From NCBI RefSeq assembly GCF_001634625.1, contig NZ_LRSE01000001.1:186001-250000 (forward strand): a stretch of DNA of 64,000 nucleotides. Reading direction: 5' to 3'. The position numbers and the translations under genes were made by a program. This DNA comes from Croceicoccus bisphenolivorans. Lineage in GTDB: Bacteria; Pseudomonadota; Alphaproteobacteria; Sphingomonadales; Sphingomonadaceae. The notes beneath the pieces are model-generated. The model was not told the DNA's origin. It saw nothing but the letters and a program-made list of their open reading frames with translations, and ran no database searches. Position 1 is the first letter of the stretch. Each line of letters opens with the position of its first letter. Of the stretch, positions 17,425-26,896 are shown piece after piece.

Positions 17425-18027
17425 TCAGGCCGACCTTTGCGCGAATGCCGCATCCAGCGTCGCAATCTCGTCCGCGATGATTTCCCGCAGGCGCGACAGT
17501 GGCCAATCGTCCGGCGCAAGCACGCATTGCAGCGCGACACCGCCAACGGTTGCGACAAGGCGGCGGGCCAGCGTCTCGACCTGCGGATCGCGCTTTGCCT
17601 CGTCCACTCCGTACCTGCGGGCCAGCATCCGGTAGTAGAGTCCGACGCTTTCCCCCGCATTGCGGGCCGTTTCCTCGCGATAGGTCCCGTCGCAATGCGC
17701 CCTGCCCCAGAACGCAAGCCAGACGTGCCATGTCCGGCGGTTCTCCTCCGTCACCGGCAGAACGACCGAGAGACAGTCGACGAGATCCTCGTCCTGTTCG
17801 AAAGCGACCTGCAGCCGGTCCATCACCCGCCGGTTGGCGATGCGATAGACCTCGTGCAGCAGGTGGCCCTTGTTCTCGAAATAGTTCGACACGATCGCGG
17901 TGGACGACCCCGCCGCCCCCGCGACCTGCCGGAAGGTCACGGCCTCTATGCCCATCTCCGCCACGAGATCGTACGCGACGGATGCAACCTGTTCGCGCCG
18001 TTTGTCGTGATCGACGATTGCCGGCAT
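17425..18027 (-). CDS. TetR-family regulator (BetI-like N-terminus)
   Basis: A 200-aa regulator. The HTH lies in residues about 10-55 (REQVASVAYDLVAEMG ... TFRQVAGAAGSSTAIVSNYF). The C-terminal ligand domain is helical with conserved TetR_C_6-like spacing (WHVWLAFWGRA). It is 23 nt downstream of a Rieske gene on the same strand, and so probably autoregulates or controls the leftward oxygenase operon. Ligand unknown. Confidence 0.82.
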   Translation of the reverse strand: MPAIVDHDKRREQVASVAYDLVAEMGIEAVTFRQVAGAAGSSTAIVSNYFENKGHLLHEVYRIANRRVMDRLQVAFEQDEDLVDCLSVVLPVTEENRRTWHVWLAFWGRAHCDGTYREETARNAGESVGLYYRMLARRYGVDEAKRDPQVETLARRLVATVGGVALQCVLAPDDWPLSRLREIIADEIATLDAAFAQRSA

Positions 18028-18050
18028 TCAGACCGTCCCCCTGATGCGCC

Positions 18051-19397
18051 TCAGCGCCGTCCTTCCAGATAGTCGTTGATTACCTCGTGGAAGCGGCGGA
18101 CGCGAGTCTCCTGCCCGGCAAGATAGGCATCGGTGAAACCCATCGAGCGAAGACCGCGCTGCTGCGTGACCGCCAGCGACAGGTCCTGCGTCAGGAAGTC
18201 GCCCTGCGGAATATCCGCCTCGTAATCGGCGTAGTTGTCGCTTTCGAACGGGGCTTCCCTGTAGGGGCGCATTCCGTAAAGCGTTCCGACTTCCCTCGCG
18301 CCATCGATCTTGGGCACCAGATACCAGTAGTCGAAGGTCGACCAGTTCGGATCGTCCTTGTCCGGCTCTGTGCGAAAGACGTGCAGCCCTTCGGGCGTTC
18401 CCGTCAGCGTCAGGTTCGGGAACAGCGTGTGGTGCATCTGGTCGGTCAGTTCATCGTCGGTGAACTTGTCGAAGTAGTGATAGCCCCGTTCCGGCCCAAG
18501 GCGGCGGCGCGCTTCCTGCAGTGCGATGCGGCCTTCCTGCGCGCGACCGTCATAGTCGTCGGGGTTGATGTCCCATTCCTTCAGGACTTCGGCCCAGAGC
18601 GGCTTCATCTGCTGCGCATCTTCATAGCGAGAGGACGGCTGCAGCTTCTCGATCATTCGGTTGTGGCCGGTGGGGTACATCTCGAATACCGAGGTCGAAT
18701 AGTGATCGTCGATCATCGGCTCGAACTGCGGGTGAACCGCAGGAATGTGATAGGCCTCGTTGAAGTTGTCGGACGCGAACTTCCAGTTCGTGTTGACGCG
18801 CAGGCGGCGCCACACGACGCGGGTCCAGTCGTCCAGATCGCGATTGCCCAGAAGCGTCGGCGCCGGGTCCAGATAGTCGAGCAACGGCACCGGATCGGGG
18901 TTGAAGCTGAAGAAGATGAAACCGCCCCAGGTGTCGCACTTCAGCTCATGCAGCTTCAACTTGCCGCACGGATCGCCCTGCGGAAAATCCTCCGGGTCCT
19001 GCACGTGGTCCAGCACCCCGTCGAGACGCCACTTCCAGTTGTGGTAGGGGCACACGAAGTGGCTCGTCACGCCGCCCTCGCTGGTGTTCACCAGCAGGTT
19101 GCCGCGGTGCTGGCACACGTTGAGGAAAGCCTTGATCGACCCGTCCTCCTGACGGACCATCAGGACCGATTCGTGGCAAAAGTCGTGAACGATGAAGTCG
19201 CCGGTCTCTTCCAGCTGGGCCGTGCGCCCGCCGACGTGCCAGATCTTCTTCCACATGTGCTCCCACTCTCGGTCAGCGAACTCCCTGGACCAGTAACGGT
19301 CGCCGGTAATCCTGTCGCCGCGCGCTGCCGGCACTTCGGCATCGGGGTGCGTGGGATAACCGGGCTTGCCGGAGGGCTTGTCGAGAACAGAAGCCAT
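18051..19397 (-). CDS. Rieske non-heme iron oxygenase alpha subunit (2 of 5)
   Basis: A 448-aa oxygenase. Rieske ligands Cys95/His97 and Cys116/His119; mononuclear iron His217 and His222 in DNFNEAYHIPAVHP; bridging-position residue Glu214. AAGGAG lies 8 nt before the ATG. It is closely similar in layout to the proteins at 20336 and 27696 (shared RYxSREF/EWE and WHxGGRTA-type N-terminal segments and a C-terminal QETRVRRFHEVINDYLEGRR). It is next to a SnoaL-like gene. No reductase or ferredoxin is nearby. The substrate is probably aromatic or polycyclic but unproven. Confidence 0.87.
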   Translation of the reverse strand: MASVLDKPSGKPGYPTHPDAEVPAARGDRITGDRYWSREFADREWEHMWKKIWHVGGRTAQLEETGDFIVHDFCHESVLMVRQEDGSIKAFLNVCQHRGNLLVNTSEGGVTSHFVCPYHNWKWRLDGVLDHVQDPEDFPQGDPCGKLKLHELKCDTWGGFIFFSFNPDPVPLLDYLDPAPTLLGNRDLDDWTRVVWRRLRVNTNWKFASDNFNEAYHIPAVHPQFEPMIDDHYSTSVFEMYPTGHNRMIEKLQPSSRYEDAQQMKPLWAEVLKEWDINPDDYDGRAQEGRIALQEARRRLGPERGYHYFDKFTDDELTDQMHHTLFPNLTLTGTPEGLHVFRTEPDKDDPNWSTFDYWYLVPKIDGAREVGTLYGMRPYREAPFESDNYADYEADIPQGDFLTQDLSLAVTQQRGLRSMGFTDAYLAGQETRVRRFHEVINDYLEGRR

Positions 19398-19428
19398 GAT
19401 CGTGTCTCCTTCGAACTTTCCCGCCGGT

Positions 19429-19878
19429 TCAGCGGTCCCCGTGGATTTCTTCCAGAGAGCCGGGCATCGGCATCATCGGAGTGATCGTGTAATGGCGGCA
19501 CTTCCACGCGCCGCTGTCGCCCTGAACACATTCCATGCGGTACTTGACCTGCACTTCCACGGTGTTGCCGTCCTTTGCAGCACCCATTCCGATGACATAG
19601 GCCGTCATCGCGCCCACTTCGCCATCCCAGCTTTCGGGCCGGAAATTGCTGATGAAGTGGAAGTGGTGGGTCATGTCGGCAAAGACCGGTTCGAAGAAGC
19701 TGCGCAGACCGTCATGGCCGTGCATCAGCGGCAGGCCGATGGCCGAAAGGTCCGCCACGCAATCCTCGGTAAAGACGGACAGGAAACGGTCCATGTTCTC
19801 TAGCGCATCGACGTTGTAGCAATACTCGATCAGCAGCCGCTCAAGCGCGGTGCGGACGTCTTCGGGCATCTGGGTCAT
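19429..19878 (-). CDS. SnoaL/NTF2-fold small protein
   Basis: A 149-aa protein with the NTF2-like cone fold pattern: an N-terminal helix (LERLLIEYCYNVDALENMDRFLSVFTED), a mid segment HGHDGLRSFFEPVF, and C-terminal strands (VKYRMECVQGDSGAWKCRHYTITPMMPMP). It is strongly similar to the next gene upstream, with shared RMECV...GAWKCRH, so the two arose by duplication. The fold is the one used by ring-hydroxylating dioxygenase beta subunits and by hydratases/isomerases. It lies between two Rieske alpha genes; a beta-like or accessory role is inference. Confidence 0.78.
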   Translation of the reverse strand: MTQMPEDVRTALERLLIEYCYNVDALENMDRFLSVFTEDCVADLSAIGLPLMHGHDGLRSFFEPVFADMTHHFHFISNFRPESWDGEVGAMTAYVIGMGAAKDGNTVEVQVKYRMECVQGDSGAWKCRHYTITPMMPMPGSLEEIHGDR

Positions 19879-19906
19879 CGAAAGTCCTCTTCCTCGTCAG
19901 CCGGTT

Positions 19907-20329
19907 TCAGACCGGCAGCGGCATCATGTTCTTCAGCGAGAAGTGGCGGCACTTCCACGCGCCATCCACTTCGACGCACTCCATCCGGTACCGGACCTGC
20001 ACGTTAGTCGCCGTTCCGTTCTTCGCGCGGCCCATGCCCATCACGTAGGCAGTGATCGCGCCAACCGTGCCGTCCCAGCTTTCGGCGCGGAAATTGCCGG
20101 GCATGTGGAACTCGTGCGTCATGTTCTCGGTCAGGCCGGTATAGAAGGCGCGGACCGTTTCCTTGCCCTCCATCTTCGGGAACGCGACGTCCGAAAAGTC
20201 GATCACGACATCGTCGGTAAATAGGTCGACCACGTTCTCGGGGTCGGCGATCGCGTCGACCCCGTAGGTGTATTCGGTCATCAGGTCGCACAGCGCCTTG
20301 AAGACGTCCTCGGGCATGTTCGTTGCCAT
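19907..20329 (-). CDS. SnoaL/NTF2-fold small protein, paralogue of its neighbour
   Basis: A 140-aa protein paralogous to the preceding 149-aa protein: both start near MPEDV, share a YxVDA motif, GNFRAESWDG versus SNFRPESWDG, and RYRMECVEVDGAWKCRHFSLKNMMPLP. It stops 28 nt before the neighbour's start and begins 6 nt after the Rieske gene at 20336 ends, so these form one transcript. A beta-like subunit, a hydratase or an isomerase are the main options; no catalytic residue can be assigned. Confidence 0.78.
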   Translation of the reverse strand: MATNMPEDVFKALCDLMTEYTYGVDAIADPENVVDLFTDDVVIDFSDVAFPKMEGKETVRAFYTGLTENMTHEFHMPGNFRAESWDGTVGAITAYVMGMGRAKNGTATNVQVRYRMECVEVDGAWKCRHFSLKNMMPLPV

Positions 20330-20335
20330 GACCGG

Positions 20336-21685
20336 CTACCCCTCGCCCGCGTTCGGCGCCTGTTCGGTCGGATGACCCAGAACGACATCGTTCAAAAGTT
20401 CGTGGAAACGCTGGATGCGCTTTTCCTGATAGGTCAGGATGCAACCCTTGAAGCCCCGCGAGTTGAGGCCCTGCTGCTGCGTCGTGCCGATCGACAGGTC
20501 CTGATCGGCCACGAAGCCCAATGAAACACCGTCACCGTAGACTGTGTGGCGCTGGATCGCGTCATGCCTCAGCGGAGCATTGCCCACCGGCGTCACGACT
20601 TCCTTCATGCCCTTCACCGGCGGATAGAGGCACCAGTGCTGGAACACGCACTTTGCAGGGTCCGTCGGGTGCGGCTCGGTGCGCAGGATCTGGCACTGTT
20701 CAGGGCTCATCGTGATGGTGAGGTTGGGGAACAGGGTGCAGTGGAAGTAATCGGCAAGCTGCTGGTCGCTCATCCCCGAATAGTCATAGCCGCGCTCTGC
20801 CCCGTGGGCACGCTTGGCGTCGATGACGGCCTGACGCACTTCCTGTGTGCGGCCGCGATATTCCTTGGGATCGATGCCCCATGCCTCTGCCGCTTCGTAA
20901 AGGCCCGGGGGCACGTCGCCGCTGACGTAGTCCTTGCGGCTGGTCGCCTGATGACCGATCATCCACATCGAGTTGTGGCCGTTCTCGTACATCTCGAACA
21001 GCGTGGTCGGCAGGCCGTCGTTGATGAAGGTCGCCAGTTCGGGGTGAATGGTGGGGAGGTGGTAGCTCTCGTTGAAGTTGTCTCGGATGATCTTCCAGTT
21101 GAACTCGCAGTCCGCCGACAGGTTGAGCACGCGGACCCAGTTCTCCAGATTGTAGCCCTTCAGCCGCTCGGGGAACGGGGCAAGCCATTCCTCCAGCGGA
21201 GCGACGTCGTCGTTCATTGCCCAGAACACGAACGGTCCCCACGTCGCACACTGGATCTCGGTCAGGTGGACCTTGCCGCACGGGTTTCCGCCGGGGAAAT
21301 CGTCGGCGTCCTGCACATCGACAAGCGTGCCTGAGGCATCGAACTGCCAGCCGTGATAGCCGCAAGTGATGCGCGGGGTGGATGCGACGTCGCCTAGCAC
21401 GAGCCGGTTCCCGCGGTGCGGGCAGACGTTGTAGAACGCCTTCACCGACCCGTCGGCCTGGCGGATCATGATGATGGATTCGCGGCCGAAGTTGTGGCGG
21501 ATGACATCGCCCTCTTCCTCAAGGTCGGCAAGCATGCCGCCAAGGTGCCACACGCTGGGCCAGAGTTTCTCGTACTCGCCCTCCATCCACTCGCGCGAGG
21601 TGTAGCGGTCGGCGGTGATCACGTCGCCGCGGACAGGCTGGTCGAATTCGGCCGAATAACGGGCTGAGCCGGACTGTACGTTCAT
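20336..21685 (-). CDS. Rieske non-heme iron oxygenase alpha subunit (3 of 5)
   Basis: A 449-aa oxygenase. Rieske ligands Cys88/His90 (CPH) and Cys108/His111 (CGYH); mononuclear iron His209 and His214 in DNFNESYHLPTIHP; bridging-position residue Glu206. The start ATG 21685 (MNVQSGSARY) has AGAGAGG 9 nt upstream; the longer frame upstream overlaps the SnoaL gene and is not used. Flanked on both sides by SnoaL-like genes (6 nt and 26 nt away). It is likely a hydroxylase or demethylase of the same pathway as the P450 upstream. Confidence 0.87.
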   Translation of the reverse strand: MNVQSGSARYSAEFDQPVRGDVITADRYTSREWMEGEYEKLWPSVWHLGGMLADLEEEGDVIRHNFGRESIIMIRQADGSVKAFYNVCPHRGNRLVLGDVASTPRITCGYHGWQFDASGTLVDVQDADDFPGGNPCGKVHLTEIQCATWGPFVFWAMNDDVAPLEEWLAPFPERLKGYNLENWVRVLNLSADCEFNWKIIRDNFNESYHLPTIHPELATFINDGLPTTLFEMYENGHNSMWMIGHQATSRKDYVSGDVPPGLYEAAEAWGIDPKEYRGRTQEVRQAVIDAKRAHGAERGYDYSGMSDQQLADYFHCTLFPNLTITMSPEQCQILRTEPHPTDPAKCVFQHWCLYPPVKGMKEVVTPVGNAPLRHDAIQRHTVYGDGVSLGFVADQDLSIGTTQQQGLNSRGFKGCILTYQEKRIQRFHELLNDVVLGHPTEQAPNAGEG

Positions 21686-21711
21686 GGGAAAATGCCTCTC
21701 TTCGCGTTTCT

Positions 21712-22248
21712 CTAGGCCGACCGGTTTCGCGTCTGGCTGAAATCGGCGCCATGCCTCTGTCCTCGTCCCGCCTGCGGGTTGTCGGAAAAGAAGGCGCGGC
21801 TGCCGGGATGGTCGGTAACCCAGTCGGTTATGAGTGCGCGCTTCGCGATGCGCCACTCGCCATTCCTGCAGGTATACTCGTCGATATAGCGGCCTGCGAT
21901 GAACAGGTCGCGCGCCTGCCCCGCTTCGTCGCCGACATCGTGGAATGCCTGAAAATAACACTCGCCCTGCGCGCAGTCAGCGCCGGTCATCTCTATGCGG
22001 ACCTGCCCCAGCATGTGATGCGTGCCGTTCATGTCGCCAAGGAAACCGAGCGCGAAGTCGGCAAAAGCGTCGGGATCGCCCTGCATCAAGCCGCAGTCGA
22101 CAAGCGCGTCGGCATGAAAGGCGCTGAGCAGGAGGTCGCGGTCGATCCGGTCCAGCCCGCGCATGTAGCGGTGCGTGGCATCGGCGATGTCGCGCCGGGC
22201 GGCCAGATCGCGGATTTCCGCTTCGAGATCGAATGTCGCAGTGGCCAT
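21712..22248 (-). CDS. SnoaL/NTF2-fold small protein
   Basis: A 178-aa protein with an NTF2-like N-terminal helix and cone (LAARRDIADATHRYMRGLDRIDRDLLLSAFHADALVD), GTHHMLGQVRIEM in the middle and YCNGEWRIAKRALITDWV-like strands late. The ATG overlaps the P450 stop (TGATG), so it is translationally coupled to the P450; a start 12 nt further upstream is less likely. The last 25 residues (RAFFSDNPQAGRGQRHG...) extend beyond the fold. Probably a dehydratase/isomerase or oxygenase accessory protein. Confidence 0.78.
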   Translation of the reverse strand: MATATFDLEAEIRDLAARRDIADATHRYMRGLDRIDRDLLLSAFHADALVDCGLMQGDPDAFADFALGFLGDMNGTHHMLGQVRIEMTGADCAQGECYFQAFHDVGDEAGQARDLFIAGRYIDEYTCRNGEWRIAKRALITDWVTDHPGSRAFFSDNPQAGRGQRHGADFSQTRNRSA

Positions 22249-23471
22249 CAGGTGTCCCATTCAAGGCAGAGCCGGTTTACGCAGGCGACGATCCCGCCGA
22301 CGTTGGTAAGGTCGCTGTCGGCAGCGACGCGGAAGTCGGGAATGCGCTTCAGCCATTCCTCGATCGTGATGGCCACTTCGGCGCGGGCCAGTTCCTGCCC
22401 CGGGCACATGTGCGGACCGCTGCCGAACGTCGAATGCACGGGCCGGCGGCGCTGCGGATCGATGGTCATCGGGTCTGGATTGACCTTCGGATCGATGCCG
22501 TGGACGACCGTGGGGATCGCGACCATGTCGCCCGCCTTCATCGTCACGCCGCGAAACACGATGTCGTCGCGCACCTCGCGCGCGATAGCGACAAGGCCGA
22601 AGCGCCGGAACAGTTCGTTGACCGCCGCGATCGTGCCGCCGGGATGGGCCAGCATGTGGCGGCGCAACTGCGGCGATCCGGCCAGTGCCAGCATGGCATA
22701 GCCAAGGAAATTGACCACGGTATCAACGCCCGCGATCAGCAACTGGGTCACGATGGCCAGCGCTTCGGCATAGGTCAGCGGGCGCTGGCCGCCTTTCCCG
22801 TCATCCAGCCCCGCCTTCAGCATGTTGCTGATCATGTCGTCGCCGGGATTGGCCGTGCGTTCCCTGACCAGCGGATCGCCGTAATCGTAGAAGGCAGCCT
22901 TCGCCTCTTCGAACGTCATGTCGCCATCGGGGCGGGTCATGCACAATGCCCAGTGCCGGATCTTTTCCGCATCCGATTGCGGCACGCCGACAAGGGCAAG
23001 GAAGATGCGGATCGGGAAGATCCGGGCATATTCCTCGGTAAAGTTGCACCGCCCCTTGGCGCGGAATGTCTCGATAAGGTCGACCGCGACTTCGCGGATA
23101 GATTCCTTCAGCCCGCGCACTGCAGCCGGTCGCAAACTGTCGTTCAGCAACTTGCGATAGGGGCGATGTTCGGGCGGGTCGATCGTGGTCGGGATCAATC
23201 CGTGCTGCTCGCCCACCGACTTGGGCAGGACGATGACCCGGTTGCTGAAACGCACAGGGTCCGACTGCACTTCGGCCAGCGCCTCTCCGCCAAGAGCGAT
23301 CCAGTGCCCTTCGTTGCGCGGCGTCCAGACGATTTCGGGATGGCGTTCCTGCAACCTTGCCCAAGCCCGATGATAGTCCTTTGCCTGCCCGTCGGGGGCA
23401 TAGATGTCGATGTCGGCGAAAAGCGCCGGATCGACATGTGCGGGTGTATCGGCAAGCAGGCTTTCGGACAT
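22248..23471 (-). CDS. Cytochrome P450
   Basis: Soluble bacterial P450 of 407 aa. I-helix motif LLIAGVDTVVNF (O2-activating AG-x-DT), K-helix ExxR in NELFRRF, and heme loop FGSGPHMCPGQ with the thiolate Cys356. The start ATG 23471 (MSESLLADTP) has GGAG 8 nt upstream and lies 5 nt after the SDR stop. Class I P450s need ferredoxin and reductase, and neither is encoded here. Its place between an SDR and SnoaL/Rieske genes suggests hydroxylation of the same substrate as the Rieske enzymes. Family number cannot be assigned without a search. Confidence 0.9.
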   Translation of the reverse strand: MSESLLADTPAHVDPALFADIDIYAPDGQAKDYHRAWARLQERHPEIVWTPRNEGHWIALGGEALAEVQSDPVRFSNRVIVLPKSVGEQHGLIPTTIDPPEHRPYRKLLNDSLRPAAVRGLKESIREVAVDLIETFRAKGRCNFTEEYARIFPIRIFLALVGVPQSDAEKIRHWALCMTRPDGDMTFEEAKAAFYDYGDPLVRERTANPGDDMISNMLKAGLDDGKGGQRPLTYAEALAIVTQLLIAGVDTVVNFLGYAMLALAGSPQLRRHMLAHPGGTIAAVNELFRRFGLVAIAREVRDDIVFRGVTMKAGDMVAIPTVVHGIDPKVNPDPMTIDPQRRRPVHSTFGSGPHMCPGQELARAEVAITIEEWLKRIPDFRVAADSDLTNVGGIVACVNRLCLEWDT

Positions 23472-23476
23472 GTCGC

Positions 23477-24223
23477 TCACTCCATCGTTTCGCCGTTGTC
23501 GATGGTGATCGTGGTGCCGGTGATGTGGCGCCCGTCGTCGCTGGCAAGATACAGTACCATGTTCGCGATGTCGCTGGGTTGCCCCATGCCGTGGTTCACG
23601 GTCTGCTCCAGTCCGGCGCTTCCTTCGGGCAACTCGGCCAATGCCTGCGCCGTCATGGGCGTGACGATGCCGCCGGGGGCAAGGGCGTTGACGCGGATGC
23701 GATAGTTCAGTTCGCGGCAGTGCACCGCGACCGACCGTGTCAGGCCGATGATGCCCGCCTTCGCCGCGGAATAGGCGGGGATCGAACTGATCCCCTTCAA
23801 CCCCGCAACGGAGGCAATGTTGATAATCGATCCCGAACCGTCCTTCGACATGTGCGGGATCGCCGCTTGGCAGCCGAGGTACGTTCCGGTCAGCATCACG
23901 TCGACCAGCAGGCGGAAATCCTCCGGACCCTGCTCCTCTACAGTGCCGAACTTCACCAGCCCGGCATTGTTGACCAGTGTATCCAGCCTGCCGAACCGCT
24001 GCACGGTCTCGGCCACGACTTCGGCCCATCGTCCGGCATCACGCACGTCATGGTCGAGGTAGAGCGCATTTCCGATTTCATCGGCCAGCGCGCGGCCCAC
24101 CTCGCTCTGGATGTCGGTAATCACGACACTTGCGCCCTCTCGCGCCAGTACGCGGGCATCCTCTGCGCCAAGGCCCGATGCTCCGCCCGTGATCAGTGCG
24201 ACCTTGCCATCCATCTTGCCCAT
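23477..24223 (-). CDS. Short-chain dehydrogenase/reductase
   Basis: Classical SDR of 248 aa: TGGASGLG cofactor motif, NNAG, Ser in NIASVAG, YSAAK active site, TITIDNGETME end. First gene of the leftward P450/Rieske operon by position, after the TonB receptor that ends 82 nt downstream of a terminator-like hairpin. It could oxidise the alcohol made by the P450. Substrate unknown. Confidence 0.86.
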   Translation of the reverse strand: MGKMDGKVALITGGASGLGAEDARVLAREGASVVITDIQSEVGRALADEIGNALYLDHDVRDAGRWAEVVAETVQRFGRLDTLVNNAGLVKFGTVEEQGPEDFRLLVDVMLTGTYLGCQAAIPHMSKDGSGSIINIASVAGLKGISSIPAYSAAKAGIIGLTRSVAVHCRELNYRIRVNALAPGGIVTPMTAQALAELPEGSAGLEQTVNHGMGQPSDIANMVLYLASDDGRHITGTTITIDNGETME

Positions 24224-24262
24224 GTTTGTCTTCCTTGAATGCTGCCGGTTCGAATGCTGAAC

Positions 24263-24297
24263 GGGGGCTGCGCGAAAGAGAGGTTCGCGCAGCCCCC
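24263..24297. terminator. Strong GC hairpin after the TonB receptor
   Basis: A perfect 14-bp stem, GGGGGCTGCGCGAA with TTCGCGCAGCCCCC, around a 7-nt loop, just beyond the stop of the leftward TonB receptor gene. No U-run follows, so it may attenuate rather than stop transcription, letting some read-through into the SDR-P450 operon. Confidence 0.7.
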
Positions 24298-24304
24298 TGT
24301 CCGG

Positions 24305-26728
24305 TCAGAAGTTGAACTGTACCGATGCGCCGTACTGGCGCGGCGGGGCATAGCCGACGATCCCAGTATATCCCGGGGAGTCGTAGACGGTTGAAATGTA
24401 GCGCTTGTCGAACAGGTTCTTGCCCCACAGGCCCACCGACCAACGGTCGTCCGGCGCGTGATAGGTGAGCAGGCCATCGACGAGGTAGGTCGGCTGAACC
24501 AGCGAACGCGGCGTATCGAGGATCGCGGTGTAGTACTTGGCCGCGGTGTACATCCACGAAACGTCCGCCACGATCCGGTCGCCGCTACCCATTTCGTAGT
24601 CGTAGTTCACGCCCAGCATCGCCTGCCATTCCGGCGCGTTCTGCAGGCGGTATCCCTTCAGGTTGTAGAATTCGCCGCTGACGGGATCGCCATAGATGAA
24701 GTTCTTGTACGTCGCGTCGAGGTAGGCCAGCGAACCGCGCAGGGTAAGGCCCCAGACCGGCACGGCCTGCGCCTCCAGCTCGAAACCCTTGATCTCGGAC
24801 TTCGCGGCGTTGAGGATGCGGTTGCCCTGCACGTTGGTGTCGGGATCGAAGTAGATCTGCGCGATCTGCATGTCGCGATAATTGGTGTAGAATGCGGCAA
24901 GATTGGTGCGGATCGTGCGGTTCAGGAAATCAGCCTTCACGCCCACTTCGAACGTGTCGACTTCCTCCGGATCATAGGGCGTGTCGCCGTCGGCCGCAGT
25001 GCCGATGCGGCCCGTATAGCCGCCGGACTTGAAGCCGCGCGACCAGCTGGCATAGGCCATGGCATCGTCGCCCAGTTCGTAGTCGAGGCCGAGCTTCCAG
25101 CCGACGTTGTCCCAGCTCGTCTTGCCGCCGACCGTGATCGCGGAATCGGGGAAGACGAGGATCGAGCCATAATAGGCCTGTCCGTCCCCAAGCGGCTGGG
25201 TCAGGTCATACTGGTAAAGTGCCGGATCATAGTCGCCCAGCCCGGCAAAATCGAAATTGCTGTCGAGCAGGATGGTGACGTCACGGTCGTTGTCAGGCCC
25301 GCGGAAGTCGGGATCGGTGAGCGGGACGAAGCCGTAGGAATAGTCGAGGAACGAGGTCGCATCGATCTTGTCATGCGTATAGCGGATACCGGCAGACACC
25401 TTCAGCCGGTCGGTGACCTGAACATATGTCTGCGCGAAGGCGGACATGCTCTCGGTATCCTGATCCTGCGTGTTGAACTGGTTCAGGCCCGGAAACGCGA
25501 AGTCCAGGTGGTACATCTGGTAATGGTCGTAATGGGTCTTCATGTAGAAAACGCCCGCCACGCCGGAAATCGCGTCGCTCGCTTCGAATGCGGTGCGCAG
25601 TTCCTGGCTGAACTGCCAGCCGCGCGTCTTGCGGCGGGTCGCGTTGTTGGTCTTCGCCGTACCGTCCTGGTCGGTATATTCGAACTGCGTGAATTTCTTG
25701 TAGCCGGTGATCGCGGTAATGTTGCCGATCGCGGTATTGGCCAGCTCGATCGTTGCGATCCCGAAATAGGTGTCGATGTTCGAGATATCGGGCACTTCGT
25801 TGTTGCCCGAATAATACTTGTCCGGCGCCACGCAGGGCTGGCCTTCGACCGCGCAGGGACTTTCGTATTGCGGCAGGACGGAACCGTTCCAGAACGTGCC
25901 CGCCTCCACATAGTTGCCCTCGCCCGGCAAGCCGCCGTTTACGACCACCGGTGCGCCGTTACGCGCGCCGACATATTCGCCCTGCAACGTGATCGACAGG
26001 TCCGCCGAAGGGGTCAGGTAAAGCTGCCCGCGGACGGCATCGACATTCTTCGAACCCATGTCCGAACCGTCATAGACGTTGGTGACCCAGCCGCTGCGCT
26101 GCGTATGGATACCGGCGATCTTGAACGAAGCCAGATCTTCCGCCAGTGGCACTTCCAGCGCGCCGGACAGGTCGAACCTGTCCCAGTTGCCGTAGGTGCC
26201 CTTGATGTAGCCGCCGAACTCGCCCGTCGGCTGGTTGGTCACGACGTTGACGACGCCGCCGGTCGTGTTCGCGCCGAACAGCGTGCCTTGCGGGCCGCGC
26301 AGGATTTCCACGCGCTGCACGTCATAGGTATCGAGCAGCGCGCCCATGGAGAAGAACTGCGGCACGCCGTCGACCACGATCGACACGGTGTTACCGGCAT
26401 AAGGATCGGGCTCGATGACGCCGATGCCGCGGATCGTGAAGACCGCGTTGTTCGGAGTATTGGCAAAGTTGTCGATCTGGACGTTCGGGATGGAGCCCTG
26501 CAGCGCCTGCAGCGTCGTCACCTGCATGTCGGAAAGACGTTCGCCGCCAACCGCGGTGATGGAGATGGGCACGTCCTGAATGGACTGGGAAGTCTTCTGC
26601 GCGGTGACGACGATTTCGGCCAGGCCCGTTTCCGCCGCGGGCGCCTCATCCTGCGCAAAGGCAGGCATGGCCGAAATGGCCAGCGCGGCAATCGCGCCAC
26701 TTGCAAGATACCTGTGAAGCAGTGCCAT
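24305..26728 (-). CDS. TonB-dependent outer-membrane receptor
   Basis: An 807-aa receptor with a signal peptide (LASGAIAALAISAMPAFAQ), TonB box EIVVTAQK, a plug domain with RIEILRGPQGTLFGANTTGG-like segment and a 22-strand-type barrel ending in QYGASVQFNF. The start ATG 26728 (MALLHRYLA) has a GGGAGAGAGGG site. It is at the head of the leftward oxygenase operon and divergent from a TetR gene. Sphingomonads use such receptors for aromatic and other large hydrophobic substrates, so it probably imports the oxygenase-island substrate. Confidence 0.92.
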   Translation of the reverse strand: MALLHRYLASGAIAALAISAMPAFAQDEAPAAETGLAEIVVTAQKTSQSIQDVPISITAVGGERLSDMQVTTLQALQGSIPNVQIDNFANTPNNAVFTIRGIGVIEPDPYAGNTVSIVVDGVPQFFSMGALLDTYDVQRVEILRGPQGTLFGANTTGGVVNVVTNQPTGEFGGYIKGTYGNWDRFDLSGALEVPLAEDLASFKIAGIHTQRSGWVTNVYDGSDMGSKNVDAVRGQLYLTPSADLSITLQGEYVGARNGAPVVVNGGLPGEGNYVEAGTFWNGSVLPQYESPCAVEGQPCVAPDKYYSGNNEVPDISNIDTYFGIATIELANTAIGNITAITGYKKFTQFEYTDQDGTAKTNNATRRKTRGWQFSQELRTAFEASDAISGVAGVFYMKTHYDHYQMYHLDFAFPGLNQFNTQDQDTESMSAFAQTYVQVTDRLKVSAGIRYTHDKIDATSFLDYSYGFVPLTDPDFRGPDNDRDVTILLDSNFDFAGLGDYDPALYQYDLTQPLGDGQAYYGSILVFPDSAITVGGKTSWDNVGWKLGLDYELGDDAMAYASWSRGFKSGGYTGRIGTAADGDTPYDPEEVDTFEVGVKADFLNRTIRTNLAAFYTNYRDMQIAQIYFDPDTNVQGNRILNAAKSEIKGFELEAQAVPVWGLTLRGSLAYLDATYKNFIYGDPVSGEFYNLKGYRLQNAPEWQAMLGVNYDYEMGSGDRIVADVSWMYTAAKYYTAILDTPRSLVQPTYLVDGLLTYHAPDDRWSVGLWGKNLFDKRYISTVYDSPGYTGIVGYAPPRQYGASVQFNF

Positions 26729-26861
26729 TTTCCCTCTCTCCCTCATGTCCGCCTGATGTTCTTGCGGACGGGTGCGTTCGACCCGTGGCGCCATTTACCG
26801 GCAACCTTGTCGGTTTTTGTGTCGCAGCCGGTCGAAAAGGGCTACTGCATGAAAGGATAGG

Positions 26862-26880
26862 GTGCGCACGGGCCGCGCAC
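26862..26880. promoter_or_regulatory. Inverted repeat in the TonB receptor/TetR divergent region
   Basis: GTGCGC-N7-GCGCAC lies 16 nt upstream of the TetR start and 134 nt from the receptor start. Its position and symmetry suit a TetR operator; the high GC makes chance occurrence possible. Confidence 0.35.
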
Positions 26881-26896
26881 GGAGTTACCTGAACCG

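Noticed and set aside
24458..26860. 800-codon open frame antisense to the TonB receptor (and similar ones at 4180-6468, 34546-35451, 36367-38163)
   Set aside because: No recognisable domain, Arg/Gly/His-rich composition typical of antisense frames in high-GC genes; the opposite strand has clear families.
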